Assembly (NCBI GenBank): GCA_030692515.1
Contig: JAUXZS010000056.1
Coordinates: 124,001-188,000, forward strand
Origin: Bacteroidota bacterium
Lineage (GTDB): Bacteria > Bacteroidota > Bacteroidia > B-17B0 > Aurantibacillaceae
DNA: 64,000 nucleotides
Direction: 5' to 3'
The notes beneath the pieces were generated by a model. It saw only the letters and a list, made by a program, of their open reading frames with translations, made no database searches and was not told where the DNA came from. How positions within the stretch are numbered: the stretch's first letter is position 1; every line of letters starts with the position of its first letter. Positions 8,229 through 17,806 of the stretch are shown in pieces. Both the position numbers and the translations under genes were made by a program.

Positions 8229-10570
8229 TAATTTATAACCAAAATTTTTGAAACTGCTTTTTGATCGCCAGTTGTAGAAGTAGCATAAACAATATATACA
8301 CCAGATGATACACGATTTCCGGAAAGTGTTTTTACAGGCCATTCAATTTGCCCACCTTGTGATTTAGTTTCCCAAACAAGATTTCCGTTTTGATCAACTA
8401 TTTTTACGATAGAATTATCGATTAAACCTCTCACAAAAACCGTTCCTTGATAATTTGATCTTACGGGATTTGGATATGCAAAAACATTTTGATACGTTTC
8501 GTCAGCTTCAATAATAATGCTTCTAAAAGATTGTAACCCTAAACTGGTTCCAATAAAAACATCTCCAGAAATTTTCTCGTAATTAATATCAATGATTGTA
8601 TTTGAAATTAACGGACTATTTTCTTTTGTGAAATGATAAATTTGTGTTAATCCATCCGGACTAAAACAATAAAGACCACCATCTCGAGTACCAACCCATT
8701 TGTTATTGGCGCCATCAACAACTATTGCTGTAACAATATCTTTTTCTAATAACAACTCTACATTTCCATCTTGTACAATTTTTATTGGCTGGGCATCAAA
8801 ATTTGAACCATTAAAAATATTAGTAGGATTATAAAAAACTCGTATTCCGGCACTAGTTCCTACCCATATTTTACCATCTTTATCTTCTGCAATCGAGTAA
8901 ACAGCATTTGATTCTAAATTTCCATTTCCAACATCTTTTGTAAGTATTCTGTAGTTTACATTTTGAACCGGCGCAGAAAAGTTATTGTGCTTAAATACAG
9001 TAATTCCTCCGTTACGCTCGTGCAATGCCCAAACATAATTATTTTTATCAACTAAAATTCTTCTTGTAAATCTTCCTGCGTCAAAATAAAATGATTGAAA
9101 AGTTCCATCTTTCTTTTTTACATTTAAAAAGTTTTTAGAATCACTAGTTGCAAACCATAAATTACCAGCGGCATCCATGCTAAGGCCGCTGCATCTAGGC
9201 GCACCCGGATAAAGTTCTGGCATTGGTGTGTTTGACGCATTGTAAACTGCAACAATGCTATTATCTTTATATTCTAAAAGCCCAGCAGACCATGAGCTAG
9301 CATAAAAATGGTTTTTATCTTTTCTATCAAAATATACGTTATTTATATCATATATCTGGCCGTTTAAAGGATCGAGCGCTTTAATATAGGACCAATTATT
9401 GTCTTTGTATATGTTTATTCCTTCTGTGATGTAGCCTGTTCCTCCACCCTCGTCAGGAACAGATGGTGAAATAGCAACTTGGCCTTCAAAAACATCAATA
9501 TTACTTATTAAATAGCTATTGGTGCCGTTTACGTTAACAACACTTTGATAATAAAACGGATTACTTCCATTTGTTTGAAAAGCGCCATGAACGCGATCGG
9601 CAATCCAGAAGGAGAAATAATCAGATTTTATTTGATCAAAATATAAATCAGCAGGATTATAGCCGGGCAAATTATTAACGGCAGTAAAATATGCTAAAAG
9701 CGTTAACGCATTAACATCAACAACCCCCACGCCAAATTGATTAATAAAAGAAAAATAATTATTTACTGTTATTAATAGTTTTTTTATTGTTGTTGGGCTT
9801 TGGCTACTATATAACTTTGACCAAACATTATTTGATAACACATATAAAGTGTCCTTAAGTGTTTCTGCGGGGTTCGTTTTCCAAGGTGAGTATGCCGCAA
9901 TAATTTTTCCAGCAACGCCTACTACACTTCCAAAAGCACCGGCTGGCAAATTGGGTGGGGCAACCAAGCTCCAATTATTAAAATTGTTTAATATTTTGGT
10001 TTTGTAGTTAGATTTATATAACCCATTAGGAGTTGCCGCAAATATCAAAGAGTCATTTAAGGCAATTTGATAAACCTCTAGATTTGTACCATTGGGTCCA
10101 ATTATTAAAGTCTCTTTTACTTCAAGTTTTTCTGTGTCAAAAACAACAATTCCAAATCCACATGCTAAGTAGGCAAGTTTTTCCTTAAAGGTTACCTCGT
10201 TTATTATTTTTTTTCCATTTAATATTTTCAGTTTTATTTCAGAATAATTTTTTACTTCTTCACTGGCATCTATTACATCTATATTACTGTTATCATAAAT
10301 AACTAAAAGTTTATTGTTATAAGGATTTGCTCTGAGTAAACGAATACCAACATCATTTAACCCATTTATTTTATTTAATTTTTCGATACTGAAATCATCT
10401 TCGCTAATTTTTATGATACCATTATAATTTGAAGCATAAATTTTACCGTTAAATTTTGCAATAGAATTACAGTTATTTAGACTCAAATGATCTTGCCAAG
10501 AACGGGGACCGATTTGAGAGAACGCATTGAAAAACGCGAAACAAAAAATAATTAGGAAAATTCGATTCAT
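8228..10570 (-). CDS. porZ: T9SS attachment-complex protein PorZ homologue (beta-propellers plus sorting-like domain)
   Basis: 780 aa, close to the 776 aa of Porphyromonas gingivalis PorZ. PorZ belongs to the PorU-PorV-PorQ-PorZ attachment complex on the cell surface and delivers anionic LPS for cargo anchoring. Seen here: a signal peptide (M-N-R-I-F-L-I-I-F, ending F-S-Q), the family-typical start W-Q-D-H-L-S, two-component-regulator-type propeller repeats (G-K-I-W-V-G-T-S-A-G-I; N-K-W-V-G-T-R-D-G-G-L), and a C-terminal sorting-like domain from about residue 695 (A-Y-P-N-P-V, ending K-I-L-V-I-N). porZ-recO linkage also occurs in other Bacteroidota (recalled). Alternative: a generic propeller cargo protein, less likely given the start motif and context. 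Confidence 0.85.
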   Translation of the reverse strand: MNRIFLIIFCFAFFNAFSQIGPRSWQDHLSLNNCNSIAKFNGKIYASNYNGIIKISEDDFSIEKLNKINGLNDVGIRLLRANPYNNKLLVIYDNSNIDVIDASEEVKNYSEIKLKILNGKKIINEVTFKEKLAYLACGFGIVVFDTEKLEVKETLIIGPNGTNLEVYQIALNDSLIFAATPNGLYKSNYKTKILNNFNNWSLVAPPNLPAGAFGSVVGVAGKIIAAYSPWKTNPAETLKDTLYVLSNNVWSKLYSSQSPTTIKKLLITVNNYFSFINQFGVGVVDVNALTLLAYFTAVNNLPGYNPADLYFDQIKSDYFSFWIADRVHGAFQTNGSNPFYYQSVVNVNGTNSYLISNIDVFEGQVAISPSVPDEGGGTGYITEGINIYKDNNWSYIKALDPLNGQIYDINNVYFDRKDKNHFYASSWSAGLLEYKDNSIVAVYNASNTPMPELYPGAPRCSGLSMDAAGNLWFATSDSKNFLNVKKKDGTFQSFYFDAGRFTRRILVDKNNYVWALHERNGGITVFKHNNFSAPVQNVNYRILTKDVGNGNLESNAVYSIAEDKDGKIWVGTSAGIRVFYNPTNIFNGSNFDAQPIKIVQDGNVELLLEKDIVTAIVVDGANNKWVGTRDGGLYCFSPDGLTQIYHFTKENSPLISNTIIDINYEKISGDVFIGTSLGLQSFRSIIIEADETYQNVFAYPNPVRSNYQGTVFVRGLIDNSIVKIVDQNGNLVWETKSQGGQIEWPVKTLSGNRVSSGVYIVYATSTTGDQKAVSKILVIN

Positions 10571-10649
10571 TATTTAGTTTAAGTCTAAAAACACATATAT
10601 AACGTTAAAAATACAACAATATTATATTAAAAACCATAAAATATGATGT

Positions 10650-10657
10650 TATATTTG
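10650..10657 (+). promoter_or_regulatory. -7 box ahead of tRNA-Arg
   Basis: TATATTTG fits the Bacteroidota TAnnTTTG element and lies 9 bp before the tRNA, where a promoter is needed. No clear TTTG -33 box at the right distance. Confidence 0.5.
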
Positions 10658-10666
10658 CGCTTAATT

Positions 10667-10740
10667 GGCCTCGTAGCTCAACTGGATAGAGTGTCGGTTT
10701 CCGGAACCGAAGGTTATGGGTTCGACTCCCTTCGAGGTCA
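10667..10740 (+). tRNA. tRNA-Arg (anticodon CCG)
   Basis: 74 nt folding into a full cloverleaf: acceptor GGCCTCG with CGAGGTC, D-arm GCTC/GAGT, anticodon stem TCGGT/ACCGA with loop TTCCGGA (anticodon CCG, reading CGG arginine codons), and a T-arm containing GGTTCGACTCC. Discriminator base A at 10740. The 3' CCA is not encoded and must be added enzymatically. It stands alone; no integrase or duplicated 3' end was seen nearby. Confidence 0.96.
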
Positions 10741-10865
10741 CTTTTCTTTTTTCAATAAAACTGACTTGTTTTTATAATTTGGTATTTTTTTATAGAATAT
10801 ATCACCAAAGCCATCTAAGTATATCGCCATTCATCTAAAAATTAATTTCATGTCGGCTGCAATGT

Positions 10866-10873
10866 TAATTTTG
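10866..10873 (+). promoter_or_regulatory. Probable -7 box of the S46 peptidase gene
   Basis: TAATTTTG fits TAnnTTTG and lies 19 bp before the ATG at 10893. The -33 position holds only TTTC, so this is a partial match. Confidence 0.4.
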
Positions 10874-10892
10874 TGCTTTATTCTAAAAAATT

Positions 10893-13052
10893 ATGAAAAA
10901 AATATTTTCAATTTTATTTATTAGCCTTAGCTTTTTTTCTGTAAAAGCTGATGAAGGTATGTGGCTAGTGCAACTTATTGGTGAAAAAACATATGCCGAT
11001 ATGGTTAAAAAAGGTCTAAAACTAACTAAAGAACAGCTTTATAGCGCTAATAAAAACAGCATTAAAGATGCAATTGTTTTATTTGGAGGAGGATGCACAG
11101 CCGAAATAGTTAGTAAAGAAGGTTTGGTTTTTACTAACCACCACTGTGGATATGGAAGTATTGCGGCCGCTAGCTCTGTTGCGCATAACTATTTACAGGA
11201 TGGTTTTTGGGCAAAATCAAAACAAGAAGAAATTGCAAGCCCAGGCCTGAGCGTTCAGTTTTTATTAAACATTGAAGATGTTTCTGATAAAGTAAATGAA
11301 AAAATAAAAGATGTTCCCGCAAATGAACTTGCTGCAAAACTTCCTGGAATATTAGCGACAATGTCTGCTAAAGCTGCTGAAGGCTCTGGATATGAAATTA
11401 GAATTGGGAGCTTTTTTAAAGGAAATCAATTTTTACAATTTACTTATCAAAGATATACTGATGTGCGTTTAGTTGGCGCGCCACCCGAAAGCATTGGAAA
11501 ATTTGGTGGAGATACAGATAATTGGGAGTGGCCTCGTCATACAGGAGATTTTTCGATTTTCCGTGTTTATATGAGTAAAGATGGAAAGCCTGCAGATTAT
11601 AGCGCAGATAACATTCCTTATGTTCCAAAACATTTTTTGCCTGTTTCAATTAAGGGTGTAAAAGATGGTGATTTCTCAATGATTTATGGTTACCCAGGTG
11701 GAACAAATAGATACGAAACTTCTTATGGTGTTAAATTAAAAATTGATATTGAAAATCCGTTTACCGTTAGTTTGCGCGATGCTCGCTTAAAATTAATGAT
11801 GACAGAAATGTTAAAAGACCCTGCAAACAAAATTCAGTTAGCGAGTTATTATGCGCAAGTGGCTAACTACTGGAAATTTTTTGATGGAGAAACAAAACAA
11901 TTAATTAAATACAATGTTATTGAACAAAAACAAAAAGACGAAGCTGCATTTGAAGCCTGGGCAAAAGGGAAACCCGAATATGATAATTTATTTGCTAACA
12001 TAAAAAGTGCTTATGATAATTGGAGACCTTATGCTAAACATAGAGTTTATATTACAGAAGGCATTATGGGTTCTCCATTATTAGCTTTTGCTGCCGGTTT
12101 AAGAACGCTTGATGCTGCCTTAAAAGAATCTCCTGTAAATCAAGAAAAGATAAACAAAAGCATAGTTGCTTTAAAAGCAGCACACGGAAGATTCTTGAAT
12201 GATGAAAATGTTACTTCAGATAGAAACATTTTAGCAATTGTTACCAAACTTTTTTACACTGACATTGATGCAAGTCAAAGACCACAAAACTTTTATACTG
12301 CTCTAAAAAATACACATGGAAGTTTAGAAAAAGATGAAACCTATGAAAATTTTGCAAAACAGGTTTTTGAAAACACCATGATATTAAATAAAGATAAGTG
12401 GGCTGCGTTTATATCAAAACCAGACACCGCTACTCTTCATAAAGATTTAGCATACAGTACCGCAATTAGTTTTTTAAATAATTTTAATGATAATTACGGG
12501 AAATATTTTACAGATTTTAATGGCGCCACTTATGCCTTAAATAAAAAATATTTAAAAGGTGTTTTAGAGATGAAAAAAGGTAAGGCAATTTATCCTGATG
12601 CAAACCAAACTATGCGTATTTCATATGGTAATGTAAAATCTTATTCACCCAAAGATGGCGTAAATTACAATTATGTTTGTACGCTAAATGGTGTTATGGA
12701 AAAATATATTCCGGGCGATTATGAGTTTGATGCGCCAGCAAAACTAATTGAATTAATAAAGAATAAAGATTACGGACAATATGTTGATAAAGCAACTAAT
12801 GATATTGTTGTAACTTTTATTACCACCGATGATATTACTGGAGGAAACTCTGGCTCACCGGTTATCAATGCAAAAGGTGAACTAATTGGTTTAGCTTTTG
12901 ATGGCAACTACGAAGCGTTAAGTCACAAAATTGCATTTGATAAAAATTTAAATCGCACCATTTGTGTTGATGTTAGATTTGTATTATTTATAATTGAAAA
13001 ATTAGGTGGTGCTAAAAATATTATCGATGAATTAGTAATCATGAAAAATTAA
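10893..13052 (+). CDS. S46 family dipeptidyl peptidase, DPP7-like
   Basis: 719 aa, standard for S46. These periplasmic serine peptidases release dipeptides from oligopeptides for uptake. A signal peptide (M-K-K-I-F-S-I-L-F-I-S-L) ends near V-K-A-D. The chymotrypsin-fold triad is visible: His84 (T-N-H-H-C-G-Y), Asp219 (R-H-T-G-D-F) and Ser653 (G-G-N-S-G-S-P). The residue 18 after the catalytic Ser is Gly (F-D-G-N). In the family this position is Gly in DPP7 (hydrophobic P1) and Arg in DPP11 (Asp/Glu P1), so DPP7-type specificity is inferred. No sorting domain is present, consistent with a periplasmic location. A shared hairpin terminator follows. Confidence 0.93.
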   Translation: MKKIFSILFISLSFFSVKADEGMWLVQLIGEKTYADMVKKGLKLTKEQLYSANKNSIKDAIVLFGGGCTAEIVSKEGLVFTNHHCGYGSIAAASSVAHNYLQDGFWAKSKQEEIASPGLSVQFLLNIEDVSDKVNEKIKDVPANELAAKLPGILATMSAKAAEGSGYEIRIGSFFKGNQFLQFTYQRYTDVRLVGAPPESIGKFGGDTDNWEWPRHTGDFSIFRVYMSKDGKPADYSADNIPYVPKHFLPVSIKGVKDGDFSMIYGYPGGTNRYETSYGVKLKIDIENPFTVSLRDARLKLMMTEMLKDPANKIQLASYYAQVANYWKFFDGETKQLIKYNVIEQKQKDEAAFEAWAKGKPEYDNLFANIKSAYDNWRPYAKHRVYITEGIMGSPLLAFAAGLRTLDAALKESPVNQEKINKSIVALKAAHGRFLNDENVTSDRNILAIVTKLFYTDIDASQRPQNFYTALKNTHGSLEKDETYENFAKQVFENTMILNKDKWAAFISKPDTATLHKDLAYSTAISFLNNFNDNYGKYFTDFNGATYALNKKYLKGVLEMKKGKAIYPDANQTMRISYGNVKSYSPKDGVNYNYVCTLNGVMEKYIPGDYEFDAPAKLIELIKNKDYGQYVDKATNDIVVTFITTDDITGGNSGSPVINAKGELIGLAFDGNYEALSHKIAFDKNLNRTICVDVRFVLFIIEKLGGAKNIIDELVIMKN

Positions 13053-13071
13053 TTCCTAAGTAATTCAAATT

Positions 13072-13108
13072 AAAAAAGCCAGTGGTAAAATTTACAACTG
13101 GCTTTTTT
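13072..13108. terminator. Bidirectional terminator between S46 gene and the 13.1-kb gene
   Basis: AAAAAAGCCAGT (13072-13083) pairs with ACTGGCTTTTTT (13097-13108) around a 13-nt loop. The A and T runs flank the GC core, so it can work on both strands for these convergent genes. Confidence 0.88.
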
Positions 13109-13117
13109 GTTTTAACT

Positions 13118-13954
13118 CTAATATAAAAATGGTAAAATACTCGGGTCTAATTTATCAAGTTCTGGTTTAGGCGTTGATTGATGAAACTGAATAAGATTGT
13201 CGTTTAAAATTCCAATATAAAGTGCCAACTTCTCTTTACTAAATTGTTTACCAATTAAAACTTCTTTAATACTCCCATTAAAAATAATCTTTTCCGTAAC
13301 GTCTGCGTTGGCGCCTGCGTATGTTTTGTCTTTTACATAATAAGGAAAAGGCGCTTTTAGTTGGTGGCTATATTTATTCTTTACAACAACCGCCATTTCC
13401 TTCACAGGATTGCCATGTTCAGAGACAAACTTTGCAGAATCTTCTTTAACAAAACCAATAGAAGAATTGTACGCATAATCTCGCTCGGCAATTAAATAAA
13501 ATTTTTCATTCATTGTAATTAATGGGTCAACAATTAAATTGCTGTCTAAAAAAATTCCTGTTTTTGCTCCTTGTAATAAACTATCGCTGCTGTAACTATA
13601 CATGAAATAAACTTTACAAAAAGTAAGTTGTTTCCTATAAGCATCTAGCGTGTTTTTATCAATTGCAAATTGCTCAGCCTCTTTTTCTATAGCCAAACTT
13701 TCATTTCCTTGTTTCCTTAATGCTTCTATTAACTTTTGATTTGTTTTCAGTCTTACAACTATCGCTCCCTCTTTTAGTTGATTGATTTGCCAAGCAGCAA
13801 TTATCATTCTTCTTTTTCTGAATTTTTCAAATTGCGCCCTATCTTTATAGTCTTTAGGTCTATAAATTTCCGATTCCTCTTGGGCTTTGGCTAAAACAAA
13901 TACACAAAAGAAAAGAAAAAAAATAATTACTTTCTTACCTGATAACTGAGCCAT
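13118..13954 (-). CDS. Secreted hypothetical protein downstream of metG
   Basis: 278 aa, no recognised function. A signal peptide ([15 protein letters not shown], ending A-K-A-Q) is followed by a charged, helix-prone region (residues 30-110, many K/E/R) and a mixed C-terminal half with Y-A-Y-N-S-S and K-A-P-F-P-Y-Y. No membrane segment follows the signal, so it is probably periplasmic or on the outer membrane. The ATG at 13954 lies inside the 3' end of metG (20-bp overlap), so it is probably co-transcribed with and translationally linked to metG. Relatedness to a Bacteroidota conserved hypothetical family is likely but unverified. Confidence 0.75.
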   Translation of the reverse strand: MAQLSGKKVIIFFLFFCVFVLAKAQEESEIYRPKDYKDRAQFEKFRKRRMIIAAWQINQLKEGAIVVRLKTNQKLIEALRKQGNESLAIEKEAEQFAIDKNTLDAYRKQLTFCKVYFMYSYSSDSLLQGAKTGIFLDSNLIVDPLITMNEKFYLIAERDYAYNSSIGFVKEDSAKFVSEHGNPVKEMAVVVKNKYSHQLKAPFPYYVKDKTYAGANADVTEKIIFNGSIKEVLIGKQFSKEKLALYIGILNDNLIQFHQSTPKPELDKLDPSILPFLY

Positions 13955-15977
13955 TTTCTATTTCGTTGTTTAAGGATGAAACGAAACTTAATTCGCCTTT
14001 TGCATTTTCTGCCATTAAAATCATTCCCTGACTTTCAATACCTTTAATTTTTCTTGGCGCTAGATTTACTAATAAACATACCTTTTGCCCAATAATCTCT
14101 TCTGGCTTAAAATAGGCCGCAATGCCACTTACAACTGTACGTGTATCAATACCTGTATCAACTACCAATTTTAATAATTTATCTGTTTTAGGAACTGCTT
14201 CAGCTGCAATAATTGTTGCGGTTCTAATATCCATTTTTGAAAAATCATCAAACGTAGTTTCGGGTTTAAGTTCAATCGGACCAGCGCTCATTAAATTTTC
14301 TTCTTTATTTTTTTGCAAGCGGTTTAATTGAATTTGAATTTGTTCATCTTCTACTTTTGAAAACAATAATTCATCTTTATTAATTTTATGGCCATGAGCT
14401 ACATTTGATGTTTGACTTGCGGCAGCCCAACGTAAAGGTTGAATGTTTAGAAGCTTAAATAATTTAATTGCCGTAAATGGTAAAAATGGTTCGGCTAAAA
14501 TTGCCAAATTGCAAGAAATCTGAAGTGCAACATTCATAATTGTTGCAACACGTTGCTCGTCGGTCTTAATTAATTTCCAAGGTTCCGTTTCTGCTAAATA
14601 TTTATTTCCAATTCGTGCAACATTCATCCATTCACTAATTGCTTCTCTGAATCTAAATTGTTCTATTGATTTAGCAATTTTTGCCGGGGCTTTAGCCAAC
14701 TCTTCTAAAACAATAAGGTCTTCTTTATTATACGTTTTTGCTTCTGGTACTTTTCCTTCGTAAAATTTATGTGTTAAAACCAAAGTTCTATTAATAAAAT
14801 TTCCAAAAATGGCTACCAGCTCACTATTGTTTTTTGTTTGAAAGTCTTTCCACGTAAAATCATTATCTTTTGTCTCTGGTGCATTTGAGCAAAGTGTATA
14901 ACGTAATACATCTTGCATGCCAACAAAATCTTGTAAATATTCGTGTAGCCAAACAGCCCAATTACGGGAGGTTGAAATTTTATCTCCCTCCAGATTTAAA
15001 AATTCATTTGCCGGAACATTATCTGGTAAAATAAATTCTCCGTGTTCCATTAACATGGCAGGAAAAATTATACAATGAAAAACAATATTATCTTTTCCAA
15101 TAAAATGAATTAATCTGCTATCATCCTTTTTCCAATATGTTTCCCAACTATCTGGTAACAACTCTTTAGTTGCTGAAATATATCCAATTGGAGCATCAAA
15201 CCAAACATAAAGCACTTTTCCTTCTGCATCTTTAACAGGAACAGGAACGCCCCAATCTAAATCCCTTGTCATTGCCCTTGGCTGTAATCCGTCTCCACTT
15301 TCCATCCAACTTTTACATTGACCATAAACATTGGGTTTCCAGTCGCTATGCTTTTCTATGTAGGCTTTAATTTTTGGCTGAAGTTTATCTAAGGGTAAAA
15401 ACCAATTTTTGGTTTGTTTTAATATTGGCTTACTTCCAGATAGAGTTGATTTAGGATCAATTAATTCGGTTGGACTAAGAGTAGAGCCACACTTCTCGCA
15501 TTGGTCGCCATAGGCATTTGGGTTAGCGCATTTAGGACAAGTTCCTACAATATATCTGTCTGCTAAAAACTGCTTAGCCGTATCATCATAATATTGTTCG
15601 GTAACTTGTTCGGTAAAAACATTTTTATCATACAACACTTTAAAAAAATCGGAGGCAGTTTGATGATGAATTTTGGAAGACGTACGAGAATATACATCAA
15701 AAGAAATTCCAAAGTCCTTAAAAGAAGTTCCCATCATAGCGTGGTACTTATCTACTATCGCTTGGGGGGTTGTGTGCTCTTTTTTTGCTTTAATGGTAAT
15801 AGGCACGCCATGCTCATCGCTTCCACAGATAAATTTTACATCGTGGCCAATGCTTCGTAAATATCTAACATAAATATCTGACGGTAAGTAACAACCTGCA
15901 AGATGCCCAATATGAACCGGACCGTTTGCATATGGTAGCGCGGCAGTAACTAATGTTCTTTTAAATTTTGACTCCAT
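13935..15977 (-). CDS. metG: Methionyl-tRNA synthetase
   Basis: 680 aa, the long MetRS type with a C-terminal dimerising/tRNA-binding domain. It charges tRNA(Met) in the cytoplasm. The class I HIGH motif is at residues 22-25; the zinc knuckle uses Cys147, Cys150, Cys160 and Cys163 (C-P-K-C, then C-E-K-C); the KMSKS loop appears as K-I-S-T-S at 333-337, as is common in this subgroup; and the C-terminal EMAP/Trbp111-like domain spans about 570-680 ([19 protein letters not shown]). All parts look intact. ATG start; the next gene overlaps its end. Confidence 0.97.
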   Translation of the reverse strand: MESKFKRTLVTAALPYANGPVHIGHLAGCYLPSDIYVRYLRSIGHDVKFICGSDEHGVPITIKAKKEHTTPQAIVDKYHAMMGTSFKDFGISFDVYSRTSSKIHHQTASDFFKVLYDKNVFTEQVTEQYYDDTAKQFLADRYIVGTCPKCANPNAYGDQCEKCGSTLSPTELIDPKSTLSGSKPILKQTKNWFLPLDKLQPKIKAYIEKHSDWKPNVYGQCKSWMESGDGLQPRAMTRDLDWGVPVPVKDAEGKVLYVWFDAPIGYISATKELLPDSWETYWKKDDSRLIHFIGKDNIVFHCIIFPAMLMEHGEFILPDNVPANEFLNLEGDKISTSRNWAVWLHEYLQDFVGMQDVLRYTLCSNAPETKDNDFTWKDFQTKNNSELVAIFGNFINRTLVLTHKFYEGKVPEAKTYNKEDLIVLEELAKAPAKIAKSIEQFRFREAISEWMNVARIGNKYLAETEPWKLIKTDEQRVATIMNVALQISCNLAILAEPFLPFTAIKLFKLLNIQPLRWAAASQTSNVAHGHKINKDELLFSKVEDEQIQIQLNRLQKNKEENLMSAGPIELKPETTFDDFSKMDIRTATIIAAEAVPKTDKLLKLVVDTGIDTRTVVSGIAAYFKPEEIIGQKVCLLVNLAPRKIKGIESQGMILMAENAKGELSFVSSLNNEIENGSVIR

Positions 15978-16098
15978 TTCTTCTTCTCCTAATGTGCAAC
16001 ACGTTATACATTTTCAATTTTTTTTGTTGAATATGCAAATCAACCATTTTATTATTATATTTATACAAAAGTAACCATAACTATTAAAATAAATAACA

Positions 16099-16905
16099 AT
16101 GAGCAACAAAAAAGAAATTTGGAAAACAATTACCGTTAATGGCAAAAAACCTTCGGTGCCATATGTAATTTCTAATCACGGCCATTTTGGTGTATTATTA
16201 GATAAAAGTGGCAAGGTTGAAAGAAGAAATTTTAAGCCTACAGCGGGCAGCTATCGCTTTAATGTAAGACAAGATGGAAAAGCTGCTGCAATTTTTTTAT
16301 ATAAAGAAACTGCAAAAGCATTTTTAAAAAAACCATCGCCAAAACATAAGTTTGTCATTCATAAAGATCATAATTATTTAAATGATCATGTAGATAATTT
16401 AAAGTGGGCAACTCAAGCAGAACACAGAGCGCACACAACCTTTAGCCCAAATGCAATATTATCAAGAAAGAAAAAAGCTATCGTAAAAAGTTCACACTCG
16501 CAAATTTTTAATGAGAAAAGTATTGTTACTTTAAAGAAAATGATTTGGGATCCTAAAAGAAAGCTATCTTATAAACAAATAGCTGAAAAATTTGGCGTTT
16601 CCGAAATGCAAATTTATCGTATTAAAACCGGCCAGTTTTGGTATCACGTAAGAGTTGAAAACGAACCAATTCATCCAAAATACAAGCAAAACTTAAGTAA
16701 TATTGAGTATCAAGAAAAAAAATCAAATGCCGAAGCTGCTAAAAAAGAAAAGCGTGAAGCATTATTGAAAAAAGCTGCAGAAAAACGTAAAAAAACTGCT
16801 GCTCCAAAAAAGAAAAAAGCAAAAGCAGTAAAAAAAGCTGTTGTCAAAAAATCTAAAAAAGTAAAGGCTAAAAAATCAAAATCGTCAAAGAAAAAAAAGA
16901 AATAA
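16099..16905 (+). CDS. NUMOD4/HNH-like and HTH protein with histone-like lysine-rich tail
   Basis: 268 aa in three parts. Residues 8-35 resemble NUMOD4 (W-K-T-I, then Y-V-I-S-N-H-G-H-F), and 86-105 resemble an HNH_3 finger (V-I-H-K-D-H-N-Y-L-N-D-H-V-D-N-L-K-W-A-T). In homing endonucleases this begins V-H-H; here the first His is Ile, so nuclease activity is doubtful. Residues 155-182 form a helix-turn-helix (K-Q-I-A-E-K-F-G-V-S). From about residue 205 the tail is Lys/Ala-rich like histone H1 or bacterial Hc1 proteins. It is not inside an intron or phage. I infer a domesticated DNA-binding, perhaps nucleoid-associated, protein. Only 4 bp separate it from ldcA. Confidence 0.8.
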   Translation: MSNKKEIWKTITVNGKKPSVPYVISNHGHFGVLLDKSGKVERRNFKPTAGSYRFNVRQDGKAAAIFLYKETAKAFLKKPSPKHKFVIHKDHNYLNDHVDNLKWATQAEHRAHTTFSPNAILSRKKKAIVKSSHSQIFNEKSIVTLKKMIWDPKRKLSYKQIAEKFGVSEMQIYRIKTGQFWYHVRVENEPIHPKYKQNLSNIEYQEKKSNAEAAKKEKREALLKKAAEKRKKTAAPKKKKAKAVKKAVVKKSKKVKAKKSKSSKKKKK

Positions 16906-16909
16906 TATA

Positions 16910-17806
16910 ATGGCTATTACTCCTTCTTATTTAAAAAAAGGCGATACCATTTTAATTATAGCAACAGCGCGCGCAAGGTCTGAAAACGAAATCAAACCTT
17001 CGGTTGAAATATTAAAAAGTTGGGGCTTAAAGGTTGAACTTGGCCCCAACATTTTCAAAAAACACCATCAATTTGCAGGAACAGATGAAGAACGGGCTGC
17101 AGATTTACAGTGGGCAATTAACCATAAAACTGCAAAGGCTATTTTAATAAGCGGTGGTGGCTATGGTTCGTTAAGAATAATTGATAAGGCTAATTTTAAA
17201 CCCTTTTTTAAAAACCCTAAGTGGCTTGTTGGTTATAGCGACACAACCGTGTTGCACAGCAGGTTAACTAATTTAAATATTGCTGCAATTCATGGCACCA
17301 TGGCTTTTCAGTTTCAAAAAAACGCAGAGGCTACCTTATCTATAAAAAAATTATTGTTTGGTGAAAAAGTAAACTACCAATTTCCTTACAGTACATTAAA
17401 CAGAATTGGTGTTGCCGAAGCTGAAATTGTTGGCGGAAATTTATCTTTATTGTATGCTTTAAGCGGAAGCGTTGACGATGTTTCAACAAAAAATAAAATT
17501 TTGTTTTTAGAAGATTTGGATGAACAACTTTATCACATTGATAGAATGATGTTGCAACTAAAGCGCAGCGGAAAACTAAAACATTTAAAAGGTTTAATTG
17601 TTGGTGGTATGTCGGACATGAAAGACAATGCCATTCCATTTGGTAAAACTGCCGAAGAAATAGTTTTAGATGCTGTTAAGGAGTATAATTATCCGGTGTG
17701 TTTTAACTTTCCTGCCGGTCATATCGAAAAAAACATGGCCATTTACTTAGGAAAAAAAGCAAAGTTAAGTGTAACAAAAAGCAAAGTGAGTTTAAACTAT
17801 TTATAA
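16910..17806 (+). CDS. ldcA: Muramoyltetrapeptide LD-carboxypeptidase (S66 family)
   Basis: 298 aa, the normal S66 length. It removes the terminal D-Ala from tetrapeptide stems during peptidoglycan recycling; it has no signal peptide and acts in the cytoplasm. The catalytic Ser-Glu-His triad is visible: Ser110 (V-G-Y-S-D-T-T), Glu201 (F-L-E-D-L-D-E) and His271 (P-A-G-H). The G-G-G-Y-G-S motif before it is also family-typical. It starts 4 bp after the HNH-like gene and its TAA overlaps the ATG of the next gene, so all three probably form one operon. Confidence 0.93.
   Translation: MAITPSYLKKGDTILIIATARARSENEIKPSVEILKSWGLKVELGPNIFKKHHQFAGTDEERAADLQWAINHKTAKAILISGGGYGSLRIIDKANFKPFFKNPKWLVGYSDTTVLHSRLTNLNIAAIHGTMAFQFQKNAEATLSIKKLLFGEKVNYQFPYSTLNRIGVAEAEIVGGNLSLLYALSGSVDDVSTKNKILFLEDLDEQLYHIDRMMLQLKRSGKLKHLKGLIVGGMSDMKDNAIPFGKTAEEIVLDAVKEYNYPVCFNFPAGHIEKNMAIYLGKKAKLSVTKSKVSLNYL

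Noticed and set aside
8229-8342. A longer recO start at 8342
   Set aside because: The added residues are the antisense-free overlap with the porZ C-terminus in another frame; RecO homologues start at M-R-V-S-D.
10667-10740. tRNA-Arg as an integration site
   Set aside because: tRNAs are common insertion sites, but no integrase, direct repeat of the tRNA 3' end or foreign genes follow it here.
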